Part shown: positions 25,161-34,249 of the stretch, piece by piece
Numbering within the stretch: the first letter of the stretch is position 1
How the letters are laid out: each line of letters starts with the position of its first letter
DNA from: Rhodobiaceae bacterium
Lineage (GTDB): Bacteria; Pseudomonadota; Alphaproteobacteria; RS24
Length of the DNA stretch: 36,834 nucleotides
NCBI GenBank assembly: GCA_002721725.1
Contig: PBLK01000006.1
Coordinates: 1-36,834, forward strand
Reading direction: 5' to 3'
The notes under the pieces: generated by a model
Database searches by the model: none
What the model saw: only the letters and a program-made list of their open reading frames with translations
What the model was told of the DNA's origin: nothing
Position numbers and translations under genes: made by a program

Positions 25161-26353
25161 ACGACACACCGGCGGTTCAACTTAAGGTGATTTCAAGCCT
25201 CGCTGCCGTGGCTGCAGAAGACTGGGACGCGTGCGCCAATCCGAACAACCAAGTTTATAACCCGTTTTTGCGCCATGCCTTTTTTTTGGCACTGGAAGAA
25301 AGCGGCTCGGCGGTTTCCGAAACCGGCTGGCTCGGGCAGCATTTGGTGCTAGAAGACGGCGACGGCAGAGTGCAAGCCGTCATGCCGCTTTATCTGAAAA
25401 ACCACAGCCAGGGCGAATACATTTTCGATTATGGTTGGGCCGATGCCTTTCATCGCGCCGGTGGCAATTATTATCCCAAGCTTTTATGCGCCGTGCCCTT
25501 CACCCCTGCCGGTGGGCGACGCTTACTGGTGCGCGACGGCCCCAATGTGGCGGAGTATGAGACCAGCCTTTTGGCCGGCAGCCTGACCCTGCTCGACAAG
25601 CTGCAAAGCTCATCGCTGCATCTTAATTTCCTGCCCCAAGACAGTTGGGCACAGCTTGGTCAGCAAGGCTTTTTGCAACGCACCGACCAGCAATTTCATT
25701 GGATGAATGATGGCTATGCCGGCTTTGATGATTTCCTTGAGGCGCTGGCCTCGCGCAAGCGCAAGAACCTGCGCAAAGAACGCGCCAAAGCATTGGAAAA
25801 CGGTATTGAAGTGGAATGGCTGACGGGAAGCGACTTGACAGAGAACCATTGGGACGCGTTTTTTCATTTCTATACGGATACCGGCCAGCGCAAATGGGGC
25901 ACGCCCTATCTCACGCGCAGTTTCTTCTCGATGATTAATGAAACGATGCCAGACGATATATTGCTGGTAATGGCCAAGCGCGATGGCAATTATATCGCCG
26001 GTGCGCTGAACTTTATCGGCGGCGATACATTGTTCGGGCGCAATTGGGGCTGTATTGAAGACCACCCGTTTCTGCATTTCGAGCTGTGCTATTACCAAGC
26101 CATTGATTTCGCCATAGAGCGCGGCCTGAAGCGCGTTGAGGCCGGCGCACAGGGCACGCATAAGCTGGCACGCGGATATGTACCACACCGCACCTATTCG
26201 GCGCATTATATCGCTCATGCAGGGTTGCGCGAGGCGGTCGGCAACTATCTTGAAAGCGAACGGCAATATGTGGACAATGATATTGCGGTTTTAAGCAATC
26301 ACACGCCGTTTCGAAAAACCGCAAGTCAGGGGAAAGACCATGATCAAACTTGA
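25157..26353 (+). CDS. DUF482 GNAT-fold acyltransferase-like protein
   Basis: 398 residues of the PF04339 family, often called peptidogalycan biosynthesis or FemAB-like. Two GNAT-type halves are suggested: an N-terminal part up to about 180, with motifs PLYLKNHSQGEYIFDYGWAD and YYPKLLCAVPFTP, and a C-terminal part with SRKRKNLRKERAKAL and the GTPYLTRSFF and GAQGTHKLARGY segments. Members are thought to transfer acyl or aminoacyl groups, but no substrate is established. It overlaps the RidA-like gene and the HIT gene at its ends. In related genomes these genes usually sit together. Confidence 0.85.
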   Translation: MNDTPAVQLKVISSLAAVAAEDWDACANPNNQVYNPFLRHAFFLALEESGSAVSETGWLGQHLVLEDGDGRVQAVMPLYLKNHSQGEYIFDYGWADAFHRAGGNYYPKLLCAVPFTPAGGRRLLVRDGPNVAEYETSLLAGSLTLLDKLQSSSLHLNFLPQDSWAQLGQQGFLQRTDQQFHWMNDGYAGFDDFLEALASRKRKNLRKERAKALENGIEVEWLTGSDLTENHWDAFFHFYTDTGQRKWGTPYLTRSFFSMINETMPDDILLVMAKRDGNYIAGALNFIGGDTLFGRNWGCIEDHPFLHFELCYYQAIDFAIERGLKRVEAGAQGTHKLARGYVPHRTYSAHYIAHAGLREAVGNYLESERQYVDNDIAVLSNHTPFRKTASQGKDHDQT

Positions 26354-26771
26354 TGACGCTTATGATGAAAACAATATTTTCGCCAAAATTTTGCGCGGAG
26401 AGATGCCCAACATCACGCTTTATGAAGACAACAAAACACTGGCTTTTATGGATATCATGCCGCAAGCGACCGGCCACTGTTTGGTCATTCCCAAAGAGCC
26501 TGCCGTGACCTTTCTCGACTTGTCAGAAGACAGTGCGGCAGCGGTGATGGCGACAGCAAAAAAAGTGGCGGCCGCCGTGGTCAAAGCAATGAAGGCTCCG
26601 GGCTTTATGATGGCGCAACTCAACAGTTCCGCGGCCGGTCAAACCGTGCCGCATTATCATATGCATATTCTGCCGCGCCACGACGGGTTGGAATTGGAAT
26701 TCCACGCCCGCGCGCCGGAAGATATGGCAGTGCTGAATGAAATAGCGGAGAAAATCCGCGCGCAACTATAA
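26340..26771 (+). CDS. HIT-domain protein
   Basis: Histidine-triad nucleotide-binding protein of the Hint/HinT type, 143 residues. The triad is HxHxH at H105, H107 and H109 in TVPHYHMHILPR, with the usual upstream DIMPQATGHCLVIPK. Such enzymes hydrolyse nucleoside phosphoramidates and adenylylated substrates. ATG 26340 follows GGGGAAAG and overlaps the DUF482 stop by 14 bases. It ends three bases from the convergent clpA stop. Confidence 0.92.
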   Translation: MIKLDDAYDENNIFAKILRGEMPNITLYEDNKTLAFMDIMPQATGHCLVIPKEPAVTFLDLSEDSAAAVMATAKKVAAAVVKAMKAPGFMMAQLNSSAAGQTVPHYHMHILPRHDGLELEFHARAPEDMAVLNEIAEKIRAQL

Positions 26772-26774
26772 GAT

Positions 26775-29078
26775 TTAATTGACCTTTTCAGACGGCTTGC
26801 TGTTTTTCTTGCCAGGCTTGTCATCCTTATATTTGAAGGTCAGCTTCTTATCTTTGCTAAGGTCAACCGTAACCAAACCGCCGCCTTGCAATTGACCGAA
26901 CAATAATTCATCGGCTAGCGGCTTTTTGATGTTTTCCTGAATAATGCGCGCCATTGGTCGCGCGCCCATTTGCGGGTCGTAGCCTTCCTCGACCAGCCAA
27001 TCCATTGCTTTTTTCGACACTTCGATAATGACATTGCGGTCGGAAAGCTGCATTTCTAATTCGAGGATAAACTTCTCGACCACGCGAACAACAACCTCCG
27101 GCGGCAGATTGGAAAACGGTACAACCGAATCCAAACGATTGCGAAACTCCGGCGTAAACATGCGGTTAATAGCTTCCGTGTCCTCGCCTTCGCGGCGCAC
27201 GCGGCCGAAGCCCATTGGCTCTTTCGCCATATCAGAGGCACCGGCATTGGTAGTCATGATGAGAATGACATTGCGAAAATCCACCTTGCGGCCGTTGGCG
27301 TCGGTCAGGCTGCCGTGGTCCATCACTTGCAGCAGCACATTGAACAAATCAGGGTGCGCTTTTTCAATTTCGTCGAGCAACAGCACGCAATGCGGGTTCT
27401 GGTCAACGCCATCGGTTAGCAAGCCGCCCTGGTCATAGCCGACATAGCCAGGAGGTGCGCCAAGCAAGCGCGATACGGTATGGCGCTCCATATATTCCGA
27501 CATATCAAAGCGCAGTAATTCCACCCCCATAGCGGAAGCCAGTTGGCGCGCCACTTCGGTTTTGCCGACACCGGTCGGGCCGGAAAACAAATAGCTGCCA
27601 ATCGGTTTTTCCGCCTCACGCAAACCCGCACGCGACAATTTGATGGAAGCCGCTAACGCAGCAATCGCTTCGTCTTGTCCGAACACCACACGCTTCAGCG
27701 TGACATCGAGGCCTTTCAGCTTCTCCGTATCGTCTTTGGAGACAGTTTTCGGCGGTATCCGTGCCATTGTGGCAATGGTCGCCTCAATATCCTTTACGCT
27801 GACGGTTTTTTTGCGCTTGGATGCGGGCAGCAACATTTGCGACGCACCGACTTCGTCAATCACGTCGATCGCTTTATCCGGCAATTTACGGTCAGCCATA
27901 TAGCGCGATGACAATTCAACCGCCGCTTTGAGTGCTTCATTAGTGTAACGAATGCCGTGGAAATCTTCAAAATAGCTCTTCAGCCCTTGCAGAATTTTAA
28001 TGGTGTCAGGCACGCTCGGTTCATTGACATCAATTTTCTGGAAGCGGCGCGCCAGCGCACGGTCTTTTTCAAAATGCTGGCGGAACTCTTTATAGGTAGT
28101 CGAACCCATACAGCGCAGACCGCCGCTTTGCAGCGCCGGTTTCAACAGATTAGAGGCGTCCATCGCCCCGCCCGAAGTTGCCCCCGCGCCGATGACGGTA
28201 TGAATTTCATCAATAAAAAGAATTGCTTCCGGCATATCTTCAAGCTCGGACATAACCTGCTTCAAACGCTCTTCAAAATCACCGCGGTAGCGCGTGCCGG
28301 CCAGCAGCACACCCATATCAAGCGAGTAAATGACATTATCAATCAACACATTGGGAACGTCGCCCTCAATGATTTTGCGCGCCAAGCCTTCGGCGATGGC
28401 GGTTTTACCGACCCCCGGATCGCCGACCAGCAGCGGATTGTTTTTATTGCGGCGGCACAGTATTTGAATGGCGCGCGCCACTTCTTGCGAGCGACCAATA
28501 AGCGGGTCAACCTTGCCGTCGCGCGCTTTCTCATTTAGATTGACGCAATAAGCAGCTAGTGCTTCGCCATCGGGCACGCCGTGGCCTTCTTCACCCAAAT
28601 CAGCAGCGCCTTCAACTGAGCGCGATTCCGCCTTGCCCGGTTTTTTGGCGACACCATGCGAGATGAAATTAACCGCGTCATAGCGCGTCATTTCTTGTTC
28701 CTGCAGGAAGTAGGCAGCGTGGCTCTCGCGCTCGGCAAACATGGCGACCAGCACATTGGCCCCTGTGACCTCATCGCGTCCCGAGCTTTGTACATGAATA
28801 ACGGCGCGCTGAATTACGCGCTGAAAACCGGCCGTCGGCTTGCAATCTTCTTCATCCTCAATAATCAAGCCGGTCAGCTCATTATCGATATAATTGGTCA
28901 GATTGTTTTGCAGAACGCCAATATCAACACCGCATGCTTCCATTACGGCAATGGCATCGACATCTTCGGTTAGCGCCAAAAGCAAATGCTCTAAAGTCGA
29001 ATATTCATGGCTGCGGTCATTGGCCAGCACCAGTGCGCGGTGCAGTCCTTGCTCAAGTTCTTTTGAAAATGCAGGCAC
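26775..29078 (-). CDS. clpA: ATP-dependent Clp protease ATP-binding subunit ClpA
   Basis: Class I Hsp100 unfoldase that feeds proteins into ClpP. N-terminal Clp-N repeat domain (about 1-140), first AAA+ with Walker A GDPGVGKT (219-226) and Walker B AILFIDE, second AAA+ with Walker A GPTGVGKT (500-507) and [11 protein letters not shown]. No long M-domain, so this is ClpA, not ClpB or ClpC. 767 residues. Translation begins at GTG 29076-29078, since AAGGAG lies eight bases upstream and no ATG is in reach. clpS is immediately upstream (21-base gap), the usual adaptor-unfoldase operon. Confidence 0.96.
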   Translation of the reverse strand: MPAFSKELEQGLHRALVLANDRSHEYSTLEHLLLALTEDVDAIAVMEACGVDIGVLQNNLTNYIDNELTGLIIEDEEDCKPTAGFQRVIQRAVIHVQSSGRDEVTGANVLVAMFAERESHAAYFLQEQEMTRYDAVNFISHGVAKKPGKAESRSVEGAADLGEEGHGVPDGEALAAYCVNLNEKARDGKVDPLIGRSQEVARAIQILCRRNKNNPLLVGDPGVGKTAIAEGLARKIIEGDVPNVLIDNVIYSLDMGVLLAGTRYRGDFEERLKQVMSELEDMPEAILFIDEIHTVIGAGATSGGAMDASNLLKPALQSGGLRCMGSTTYKEFRQHFEKDRALARRFQKIDVNEPSVPDTIKILQGLKSYFEDFHGIRYTNEALKAAVELSSRYMADRKLPDKAIDVIDEVGASQMLLPASKRKKTVSVKDIEATIATMARIPPKTVSKDDTEKLKGLDVTLKRVVFGQDEAIAALAASIKLSRAGLREAEKPIGSYLFSGPTGVGKTEVARQLASAMGVELLRFDMSEYMERHTVSRLLGAPPGYVGYDQGGLLTDGVDQNPHCVLLLDEIEKAHPDLFNVLLQVMDHGSLTDANGRKVDFRNVILIMTTNAGASDMAKEPMGFGRVRREGEDTEAINRMFTPEFRNRLDSVVPFSNLPPEVVVRVVEKFILELEMQLSDRNVIIEVSKKAMDWLVEEGYDPQMGARPMARIIQENIKKPLADELLFGQLQGGGLVTVDLSKDKKLTFKYKDDKPGKKNSKPSEKVN

Positions 29079-29099
29079 GTTTAGCTCCTTAATATCCGA

Positions 29100-29456
29100 T
29101 CAATCTTTTTCCATTGTGCATTGCAGCGGATGGTCGTGCTGCCGTGCCATATCCATTACCTGAGTTACTTTTGTTTCCGCTACTTCATACGTGAATACAC
29201 CACAAATACCGACGCCATTCTGATGCACATGCAACATGATTTTGGTTGCATCTTCCGCACTCTTGGAAAAAAACCTCTGTAAAACGTAAATCACAAACTC
29301 CATAGGCGTGTAATCATCATTCAGCAGCAAGACCTTATACATGGCGGGCTTTTGCGTTTTGGTGCGCGTCAGCGTTACAGTGCCGGTGCCACCATCATCA
29401 TCGCCGCCGGATTTCTTATCCTGCATGCTTATTTTGTATTCATTAGGAATCATCAT
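29100..29456 (-). CDS. clpS: ATP-dependent Clp protease adaptor ClpS
   Basis: N-end-rule adaptor that binds destabilising N-terminal residues and hands substrates to ClpA. The core is intact: [21 protein letters not shown], then [22 protein letters not shown]. Length 118, with a Gly/Asp-rich N-terminal tail ([10 protein letters not shown]), normal for the flexible arm that engages ClpA. Start taken at ATG 29454; alternative ATG codons at 29451 and 29424 are possible and no strong ribosome site decides. Divergent from the carboxypeptidase gene. Confidence 0.94.
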   Translation of the reverse strand: MMIPNEYKISMQDKKSGGDDDGGTGTVTLTRTKTQKPAMYKVLLLNDDYTPMEFVIYVLQRFFSKSAEDATKIMLHVHQNGVGICGVFTYEVAETKVTQVMDMARQHDHPLQCTMEKD

Positions 29457-29577
29457 CTTGCAATGTTACCTTGCCAGAACCAGAAGCATCAAGAGAAACA
29501 ACACCTACTGTTAAACTAAGCGGCTGCGTTCCCAAAGCAACTCTCGCTTGTTAAAATGCGTCTTGAGGAGCGATTCC

Positions 29578-30729
29578 GTGTTTCGATTAAAACTTGCGAT
29601 AGGGTTATTAAGTCTCTGTTTTACGTGGACTATTATCGGCGCAGCCCACGCAGCGCAGTTTTCTTCCATCGTCATTGACGCGACAACGGGGCGCACCTTG
29701 CATCAATATCGCGCGAGCCAACAGCGCTATCCCGCAAGTCTCGCCAAAATGATGACCCTCTATATGATGCTTGAGGAAATCGAACAGGGTCGCATGAAAC
29801 CGGACACGAAAATTCGCGTATCGCACAAAGCGGCAAAGCAACCACCGAGCAAACTAGGCTTGCGCTATCGCTCAAGCATTGACGCCCGCGATGCCATGCA
29901 TGCTCTGATTGTCAAATCGGCCAATGATGTTGCCTATGCGGTGGCGGAACATATTGCTGGTTCAGAAGCCAAATTCGCCCGCCGTATGACCGGCAAGGCG
30001 CGCCAATTGGGTCTTTACGATACGCACTTCACCAATGCCTCGGGGCTGTATCACTGGCGCCAACAAACTACGGCGCGCGATATGGCGCGATTGGCGGCTT
30101 TGCTGCTTGAACGCTTTCCGCATTTTGTGACCGTCTGGCGGCTGCGCGAGTTTGACTATGACGGCAAAACCTATATCAGCCACAACAGGCTGCTCAATCG
30201 CCTCTATGGCGCCATGGGCATGAAGACCGGCTATATCCGTGCTTCCGGCTATAATTTGGCGACCGCCGTACAGCGCAACGGTAGGCGGGTGATTGTCGTT
30301 GTCTTGGGCAGCGATTCACCGCAATCGCGCGACCGCCACGTTGCTGCATTGGCCGAGCGCAGCCTACCGCGCGCTAAAGCCATAGCTGAGGCCACATTGA
30401 GCGCAGCCCAACGCAAGCGCGCTGCCGCTTGGCTCAATCGCCCCGCTTCTGCCCTCACCGCCAAATCGGGGCAAACCGACAGCACGCAAAGCTGGAAGAT
30501 CCAGGTCGGCGCCTTTGCCGCTTCCAATCACGCGCTCAGCCAATTGCAACGGGTACGCCGTGTTTTGGGCACGCATCTTGAAATGGCGGAGGAAAGCACT
30601 GAGCCGATTGAGAAAAACGGCAAACGGATTTATCGCGCCCGCTTCGCCAATCTGTCTGAGCCGCAAGCTTTTGAGTTGTGCGACAAGCTGCGCGATGTCA
30701 CGCCCAATTGTCTGCCCATCGGCCCTTAA
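29578..30729 (+). CDS. D-alanyl-D-alanine carboxypeptidase with SPOR domain
   Basis: Class A low-molecular-mass penicillin-binding protein that trims pentapeptide stem peptides of peptidoglycan. Sec signal peptide at about 1-26 (cleaved near AAHA). Active-site motifs: SLAK (S54, K57), SAN (114-116) and KTG (216-218). A C-terminal SPOR domain (about 302-380; WKIQVGAFAASNHALSQLQ) should bind glycan strands stripped of stem peptides at the division site. I take GTG 29578 as the start because AGGAG lies seven bases upstream; longer frames begin at TTG 29548. 383 residues. DacC/DacF-like; the exact symbol is not assigned. Confidence 0.9.
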   Translation: MFRLKLAIGLLSLCFTWTIIGAAHAAQFSSIVIDATTGRTLHQYRASQQRYPASLAKMMTLYMMLEEIEQGRMKPDTKIRVSHKAAKQPPSKLGLRYRSSIDARDAMHALIVKSANDVAYAVAEHIAGSEAKFARRMTGKARQLGLYDTHFTNASGLYHWRQQTTARDMARLAALLLERFPHFVTVWRLREFDYDGKTYISHNRLLNRLYGAMGMKTGYIRASGYNLATAVQRNGRRVIVVVLGSDSPQSRDRHVAALAERSLPRAKAIAEATLSAAQRKRAAAWLNRPASALTAKSGQTDSTQSWKIQVGAFAASNHALSQLQRVRRVLGTHLEMAEESTEPIEKNGKRIYRARFANLSEPQAFELCDKLRDVTPNCLPIGP

Positions 30730-30741
30730 TTATTGGGCCTA
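30719..30741. terminator. Small hairpin between two convergent stop codons
   Basis: GGCCC (30721-30725) and GGGCC (30735-30739) form a 5-pair stem around TTAATTATT, overlapping the stop codons of both the carboxypeptidase and the J-domain gene. No T tract follows on either strand, so it may work only as a weak bidirectional stop or a 3'-end stabiliser. Confidence 0.3.
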
Positions 30742-31182
30742 ATCGCCTAGAAGAATATCGCGCGCCTCGTTAAGACGCGCCGCCAGCCAATCCGTGCCCC
30801 CCTGATCGGGATGGTTTTTAACAATAAGCGCTTTATAGGCCGCTTCAATCTCATATTCGCTTGCGCCTTCTTCAAGCCCCAAAATATCCAGCGCCTCGGC
30901 GCGCGACATGGCCTGTTTGCTTGGTTGCTCAGGCCGGGCGGCAGTGGCCCTAATTTGCCGTGCCAGCAAATAGGCGCGCATACCCCATAGCGCCAGAGCA
31001 CCGGCCGGTGCGGCCAGCCCATAGCGACCGGCGATGGCGAAGATTATCACTGCCGTTGCCGCAATAATGAAAATAAAGGCCAACAGCGTCAGTTTGAGAT
31101 TGCGCGCCGTCATGCGCGTCACCAGCGTAATCAGCAATATGCCGACCAGCAGCAAAACAATACCAAGCCCCAGGAAGCCCAT
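30739..31182 (-). CDS. Membrane-anchored J-domain protein
   Basis: 147 residues. Two hydrophobic helices (about 1-22 and 31-52) anchor the N-terminus, and a short J-domain fills the C-terminus with HPD at 124-126 in VKNHPDQGGTD, the motif that stimulates DnaK ATPase. The layout resembles Tim14/DjlA-like membrane co-chaperones. The ATG at 31180-31182 overlaps the mipZ stop (TGATG), so the pair is translationally coupled. In alphaproteobacteria a gene of this type is often found beside mipZ and panC. Which client it serves is unknown. Confidence 0.88.
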   Translation of the reverse strand: MGFLGLGIVLLLVGILLITLVTRMTARNLKLTLLAFIFIIAATAVIIFAIAGRYGLAAPAGALALWGMRAYLLARQIRATAARPEQPSKQAMSRAEALDILGLEEGASEYEIEAAYKALIVKNHPDQGGTDWLAARLNEARDILLGD

Positions 31183-32069
31183 CAAACGCTCACTTCTTCC
31201 GTTTTAACGGCTGCAACAGACAGGCCCGGCAATTGCAAGGCAGCCAGCAATGCAGTCAATTCGGCACGCGCCGCGACATGGCTCATGGTCAGTCCCGGGC
31301 CAGTTTCATCTTCGGTTAAATCGAGCAAGGTCAATCCGGCGGGGAACATTTCGCGATAAACCACGCGCTCTGAAAAACCGGGCACTTGGCGAAAACCCAG
31401 GCGCTTTGACAATTCATCGAGTGCTTCTTCCAAACGCTGGCGGTTTTTGGCGTGAATATGGCTGGTGCGATTGCGCAAAACCACCCAATCAATCGACCCG
31501 CCATCGGCTTGCGCACGCGCCTTGCGGCACGACCAAACTTTCTCAGCATAAATGCTCGGCGCTTCAATGGTCAGCGTTTCAGGGTCAACTTTGGCCAGTA
31601 AGTCAAAATCAACGAAACTCTCATTCATCGGTGTAATCAACATATCAGCGGCAGCATGGCCAAGACGGGCGAAATAGCTGTCCGCACCCGGGCAATCAAT
31701 GACGACAAAATCATTGCGCGTACGGAGCTGTCCCAGCGCATTGACAAAAGCATTCGCCTCTTCTTTTTGCCGTTCGATGATGCTCGGCCCGGTCGGTGCT
31801 TTCAGCTCGATTTGCTCGGGCATGGCAATCTCCCGTCGCCCGACCCAGCGGCGGCGATGCTCTATATAATTACTCAAGCTGCGCTGACGAATATCCAAAT
31901 CAATCGCCCCGACCCGTTTACCGGCGATCAAAAGCGCGGTAATCAAGTGCATAGAAACGGTGGTTTTGCCCGCCCCGCCCTTCTCGTTGCCAACAACAAT
32001 AACAAACGGGCCGGCCTGCGGTGCCATGCCGGTTTGTTTGGGTGCTTCATTTTGGCCGGTGTCGTCCAA
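31182..32069 (-). CDS. mipZ: Division-plane positioning ATPase MipZ
   Basis: ParA/MinD-type P-loop ATPase that forms a pole-to-midcell gradient and keeps FtsZ away from the poles in alphaproteobacteria. The deviant Walker A is KGGAGKT (30-36) in VVGNEKGGAGKTT, followed by AIDLDIRQRSLSNYIEHRRRW, a strong MipZ signature, and later DCPGADS. I chose TTG 32067-32069 as the start (AAGGA lies seven bases upstream), giving 295 residues; ATG at residue 15 is the alternative. The longer frame, to 32234, would run into the divergent SDR gene and is not MipZ-like. Coupled to the J-domain gene. Confidence 0.9.
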   Translation of the reverse strand: MDDTGQNEAPKQTGMAPQAGPFVIVVGNEKGGAGKTTVSMHLITALLIAGKRVGAIDLDIRQRSLSNYIEHRRRWVGRREIAMPEQIELKAPTGPSIIERQKEEANAFVNALGQLRTRNDFVVIDCPGADSYFARLGHAAADMLITPMNESFVDFDLLAKVDPETLTIEAPSIYAEKVWSCRKARAQADGGSIDWVVLRNRTSHIHAKNRQRLEEALDELSKRLGFRQVPGFSERVVYREMFPAGLTLLDLTEDETGPGLTMSHVAARAELTALLAALQLPGLSVAAVKTEEVSV

Positions 32070-32158
32070 AACTTTTCCTTCATTTTTGATGCTTTTGATT
32101 ATAAACCCGATTCCTGAGAAGGGCTGCAATCTGAGTTTGTTGCTCGAAAGGTTTGGAA

Positions 32159-32953
32159 ATGCGTTTATCAGGGAAAAAAATTCTACTGACCGGAGCCAAT
32201 GGCGGGCTGGGCCGTGCCATTGCGGAAAAATCACTGACCGAAGGCGCCCATCTTGCTTTGTGCGAGAAAACGCTGGAATTGGCGGAACGTGCTAAAGCGG
32301 CGCTGCCCGACAGCACCAACAGCATCGCCCTAGCGGCAAATATAACCGATGAGAAAGCTGTGCAAGCGATGGTCGAACAAACAATCAGCGAATTGGGCGG
32401 CCTTGATGGTGTGGTCAACAATGCCGCCATGCTGGCCGATGAAGATGCCATGCCTGCCGATACGCCACTCAAAAGCTGGCAAGACACGCTGGCCGTCAAT
32501 CTGACCGGTGCGTTTCTTGTCTACAAACATGCCTTGCCGCATTTGCTGACGCAGCAAAGCGGCAGCCTTGTCACCATGTCGTCAGTGGTAGCGCACAGCG
32601 CTTCTGCCGTGCCGCAAATTGCCTATACCACCAGCAAGGGGGGATTGGAGGCGATGACACGCGAAATTGCCATTGCCCATGCGCGGGACAATATTCGCGC
32701 CAATTGCGTTGCCCCCGGACCCGTGCTGACCGAGCGCACGGCGCGCTATTTTGACAGCGATGAAAAATGGCAGGCACGACGCAAACATATTCCTATGGGC
32801 CGCTTGGGCCGCCCTGAAGAAATTGCCGCGCTTGTGTGCTTTTTACTGTCCGATGAGGCGGGTTGGCAAACCGGCGGCATTTATCGCGCCGATGGCGGTA
32901 TTTCCGCTGCCTATCTGGTCGATGACAGCAAGGGCGGCAGCGAGATTCCCTAA
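32159..32953 (+). CDS. Short-chain dehydrogenase/reductase
   Basis: Classical SDR, 264 residues, NAD(P)-dependent. Cofactor loop TGANGGLGRA (11-20), structural NNAA (87-90), and catalytic S142, Y156 and K160 in the YTTSK segment. The C-terminal SDR motif is GGIYRADGG. ATG 32159 follows AAAGG; a TTG six bases earlier is less likely. Its stop overlaps the panC start (TAATG), so the pair is an operon. The link to pantothenate synthesis is only by position, and the substrate is unknown; FabG-like or sugar/alcohol dehydrogenase activity is possible. Confidence 0.86.
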   Translation: MRLSGKKILLTGANGGLGRAIAEKSLTEGAHLALCEKTLELAERAKAALPDSTNSIALAANITDEKAVQAMVEQTISELGGLDGVVNNAAMLADEDAMPADTPLKSWQDTLAVNLTGAFLVYKHALPHLLTQQSGSLVTMSSVVAHSASAVPQIAYTTSKGGLEAMTREIAIAHARDNIRANCVAPGPVLTERTARYFDSDEKWQARRKHIPMGRLGRPEEIAALVCFLLSDEAGWQTGGIYRADGGISAAYLVDDSKGGSEIP

Positions 32954-33801
32954 TGGCCCTACCCATTTACCGCACCATTGCCGATATGCGCGCGCAGGTC
33001 GCCACTTGGAAGGCTGATGGCCTGCGCGTCGGCCTTGTGCCGACAATGGGCGCGCTGCATGCCGGACATTTGTCGCTAGTCAATGAAATCGCGCCCCATT
33101 GCGATCGCATCATCACCTCTATTTTCGTCAATCCGGCGCAATTTTCGGCGCATGAAGACCTCGGAACTTATCCGCGCGATGAAGCGGCGGATTTGGCGGC
33201 ATTGCAGGCGACCAAAGCCGATTGTGTGTTCGCGCCGGTAGTGTCAGAAATGTATCCCGACGGCTTCACCACAGCCATCACGCTTGATGGCCCCGCTTTA
33301 GGTTTGGAAACCGATAATCGTCCGCATTTCTTCGGCGGTGTGGCGCTAATCGTCAATAAACTATTGAGCCAAAGCCAGACAGATGTCGCTATTTTCGGCG
33401 AAAAAGACTATCAGCAATTATTGGTTATCCGCCGCATGGTGCGCGACCTCGACCTGCCGGTGGAAATTCTCTCGGCCCCGATTATTCGCGAAGCTGACGG
33501 GCTGGCCATGTCATCGCGCAATGTCTATTTGACCGACGCGCATCGCCCGATTGCAGCTAAGCTAAACGGCATTTTGAAAGCATTGGCGGAAAGTAAGGCA
33601 GAAAGCCAAGATGATCGCGAAGCGGCGGAAGCTCAGGCGTATGACTTATTATTGCAAGCCGGTTTTACGTCAGTAGATTATGCCACCATCCGCGATGCCG
33701 AAACGCTGGCCGTGCCGACGGCGGCGACGACATCACGGCGCGCGCTGATTGTCGCGCGGCTGGGTGAGGTGCGCCTGCTCGACAATATGGCAGCGCGCTA
33801 A
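32953..33801 (+). CDS. panC: Pantothenate synthetase
   Basis: Joins pantoate and beta-alanine with ATP, the last step of pantothenate (vitamin B5) synthesis. HIGH-like motif PTMGALHAGHLSLV (30-43), nucleotide segment FGEKDYQQLLVIRRM, and the family region MSSRNVYLT are all present. 282 residues, typical. No panB is next to it. The TAA overlaps the convergent DUF1489 stop by four bases. Confidence 0.96.
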   Translation: MALPIYRTIADMRAQVATWKADGLRVGLVPTMGALHAGHLSLVNEIAPHCDRIITSIFVNPAQFSAHEDLGTYPRDEAADLAALQATKADCVFAPVVSEMYPDGFTTAITLDGPALGLETDNRPHFFGGVALIVNKLLSQSQTDVAIFGEKDYQQLLVIRRMVRDLDLPVEILSAPIIREADGLAMSSRNVYLTDAHRPIAAKLNGILKALAESKAESQDDREAAEAQAYDLLLQAGFTSVDYATIRDAETLAVPTAATTSRRALIVARLGEVRLLDNMAAR

Positions 33802-34223
33802 AGCAACCCCATTTCGATGAGTTCGTCGCGCATCTCTTCGGGCATATCATCGTCCACTTCAATATTACTTGGCGCATCAATAGGAGCGTCTTGCGGCGTT
33901 AAATAGCGCCAGCCTTGAAACGGTCGGCGCGCTTGCAGCCGTGTATGCACCAATTCAGGATTGAGGTGCAAATGGCAGCGCCGAATGCCCTGCCCGTCAA
34001 CGAATTCTTCAATATCCGTTATTTGCTGGCGTACCCGAATTTGCCGTTTGATAACCCAGTAAATCGACCCACCTTCCAGCAAATCGGCTTGCCGCTTTGG
34101 CACCATGCGTGTGGTGTGAAACACCCGCTTATAGGTTTTCTGCAAATGATTTTGCCAGTTTACCAAATCGGAAATATCCGCCGCCCCAACGCATAGCTTT
34201 ACAAGATGAATGGCCATACGCAT
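33798..34223 (-). CDS. DUF1489 family protein
   Basis: 141 residues matching DUF1489, a family almost restricted to alphaproteobacteria. Segments IHLVKLCVGAADISDLVNWQ, RVFHTTRMVPKRQADLLEGG and PFQGWRYL are typical. No membrane helix or signal peptide. Function unknown. Two ATG codons (34221-34223 and 34215-34217) are candidate starts and no ribosome site separates them. It ends in a four-base overlap with panC and lies next to the kelch gene on the same strand. Confidence 0.85.
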   Translation of the reverse strand: MRMAIHLVKLCVGAADISDLVNWQNHLQKTYKRVFHTTRMVPKRQADLLEGGSIYWVIKRQIRVRQQITDIEEFVDGQGIRRCHLHLNPELVHTRLQARRPFQGWRYLTPQDAPIDAPSNIEVDDDMPEEMRDELIEMGLL

Positions 34224-34249
34224 GATTTTAGGCCGAAATCTTGCCTCGA

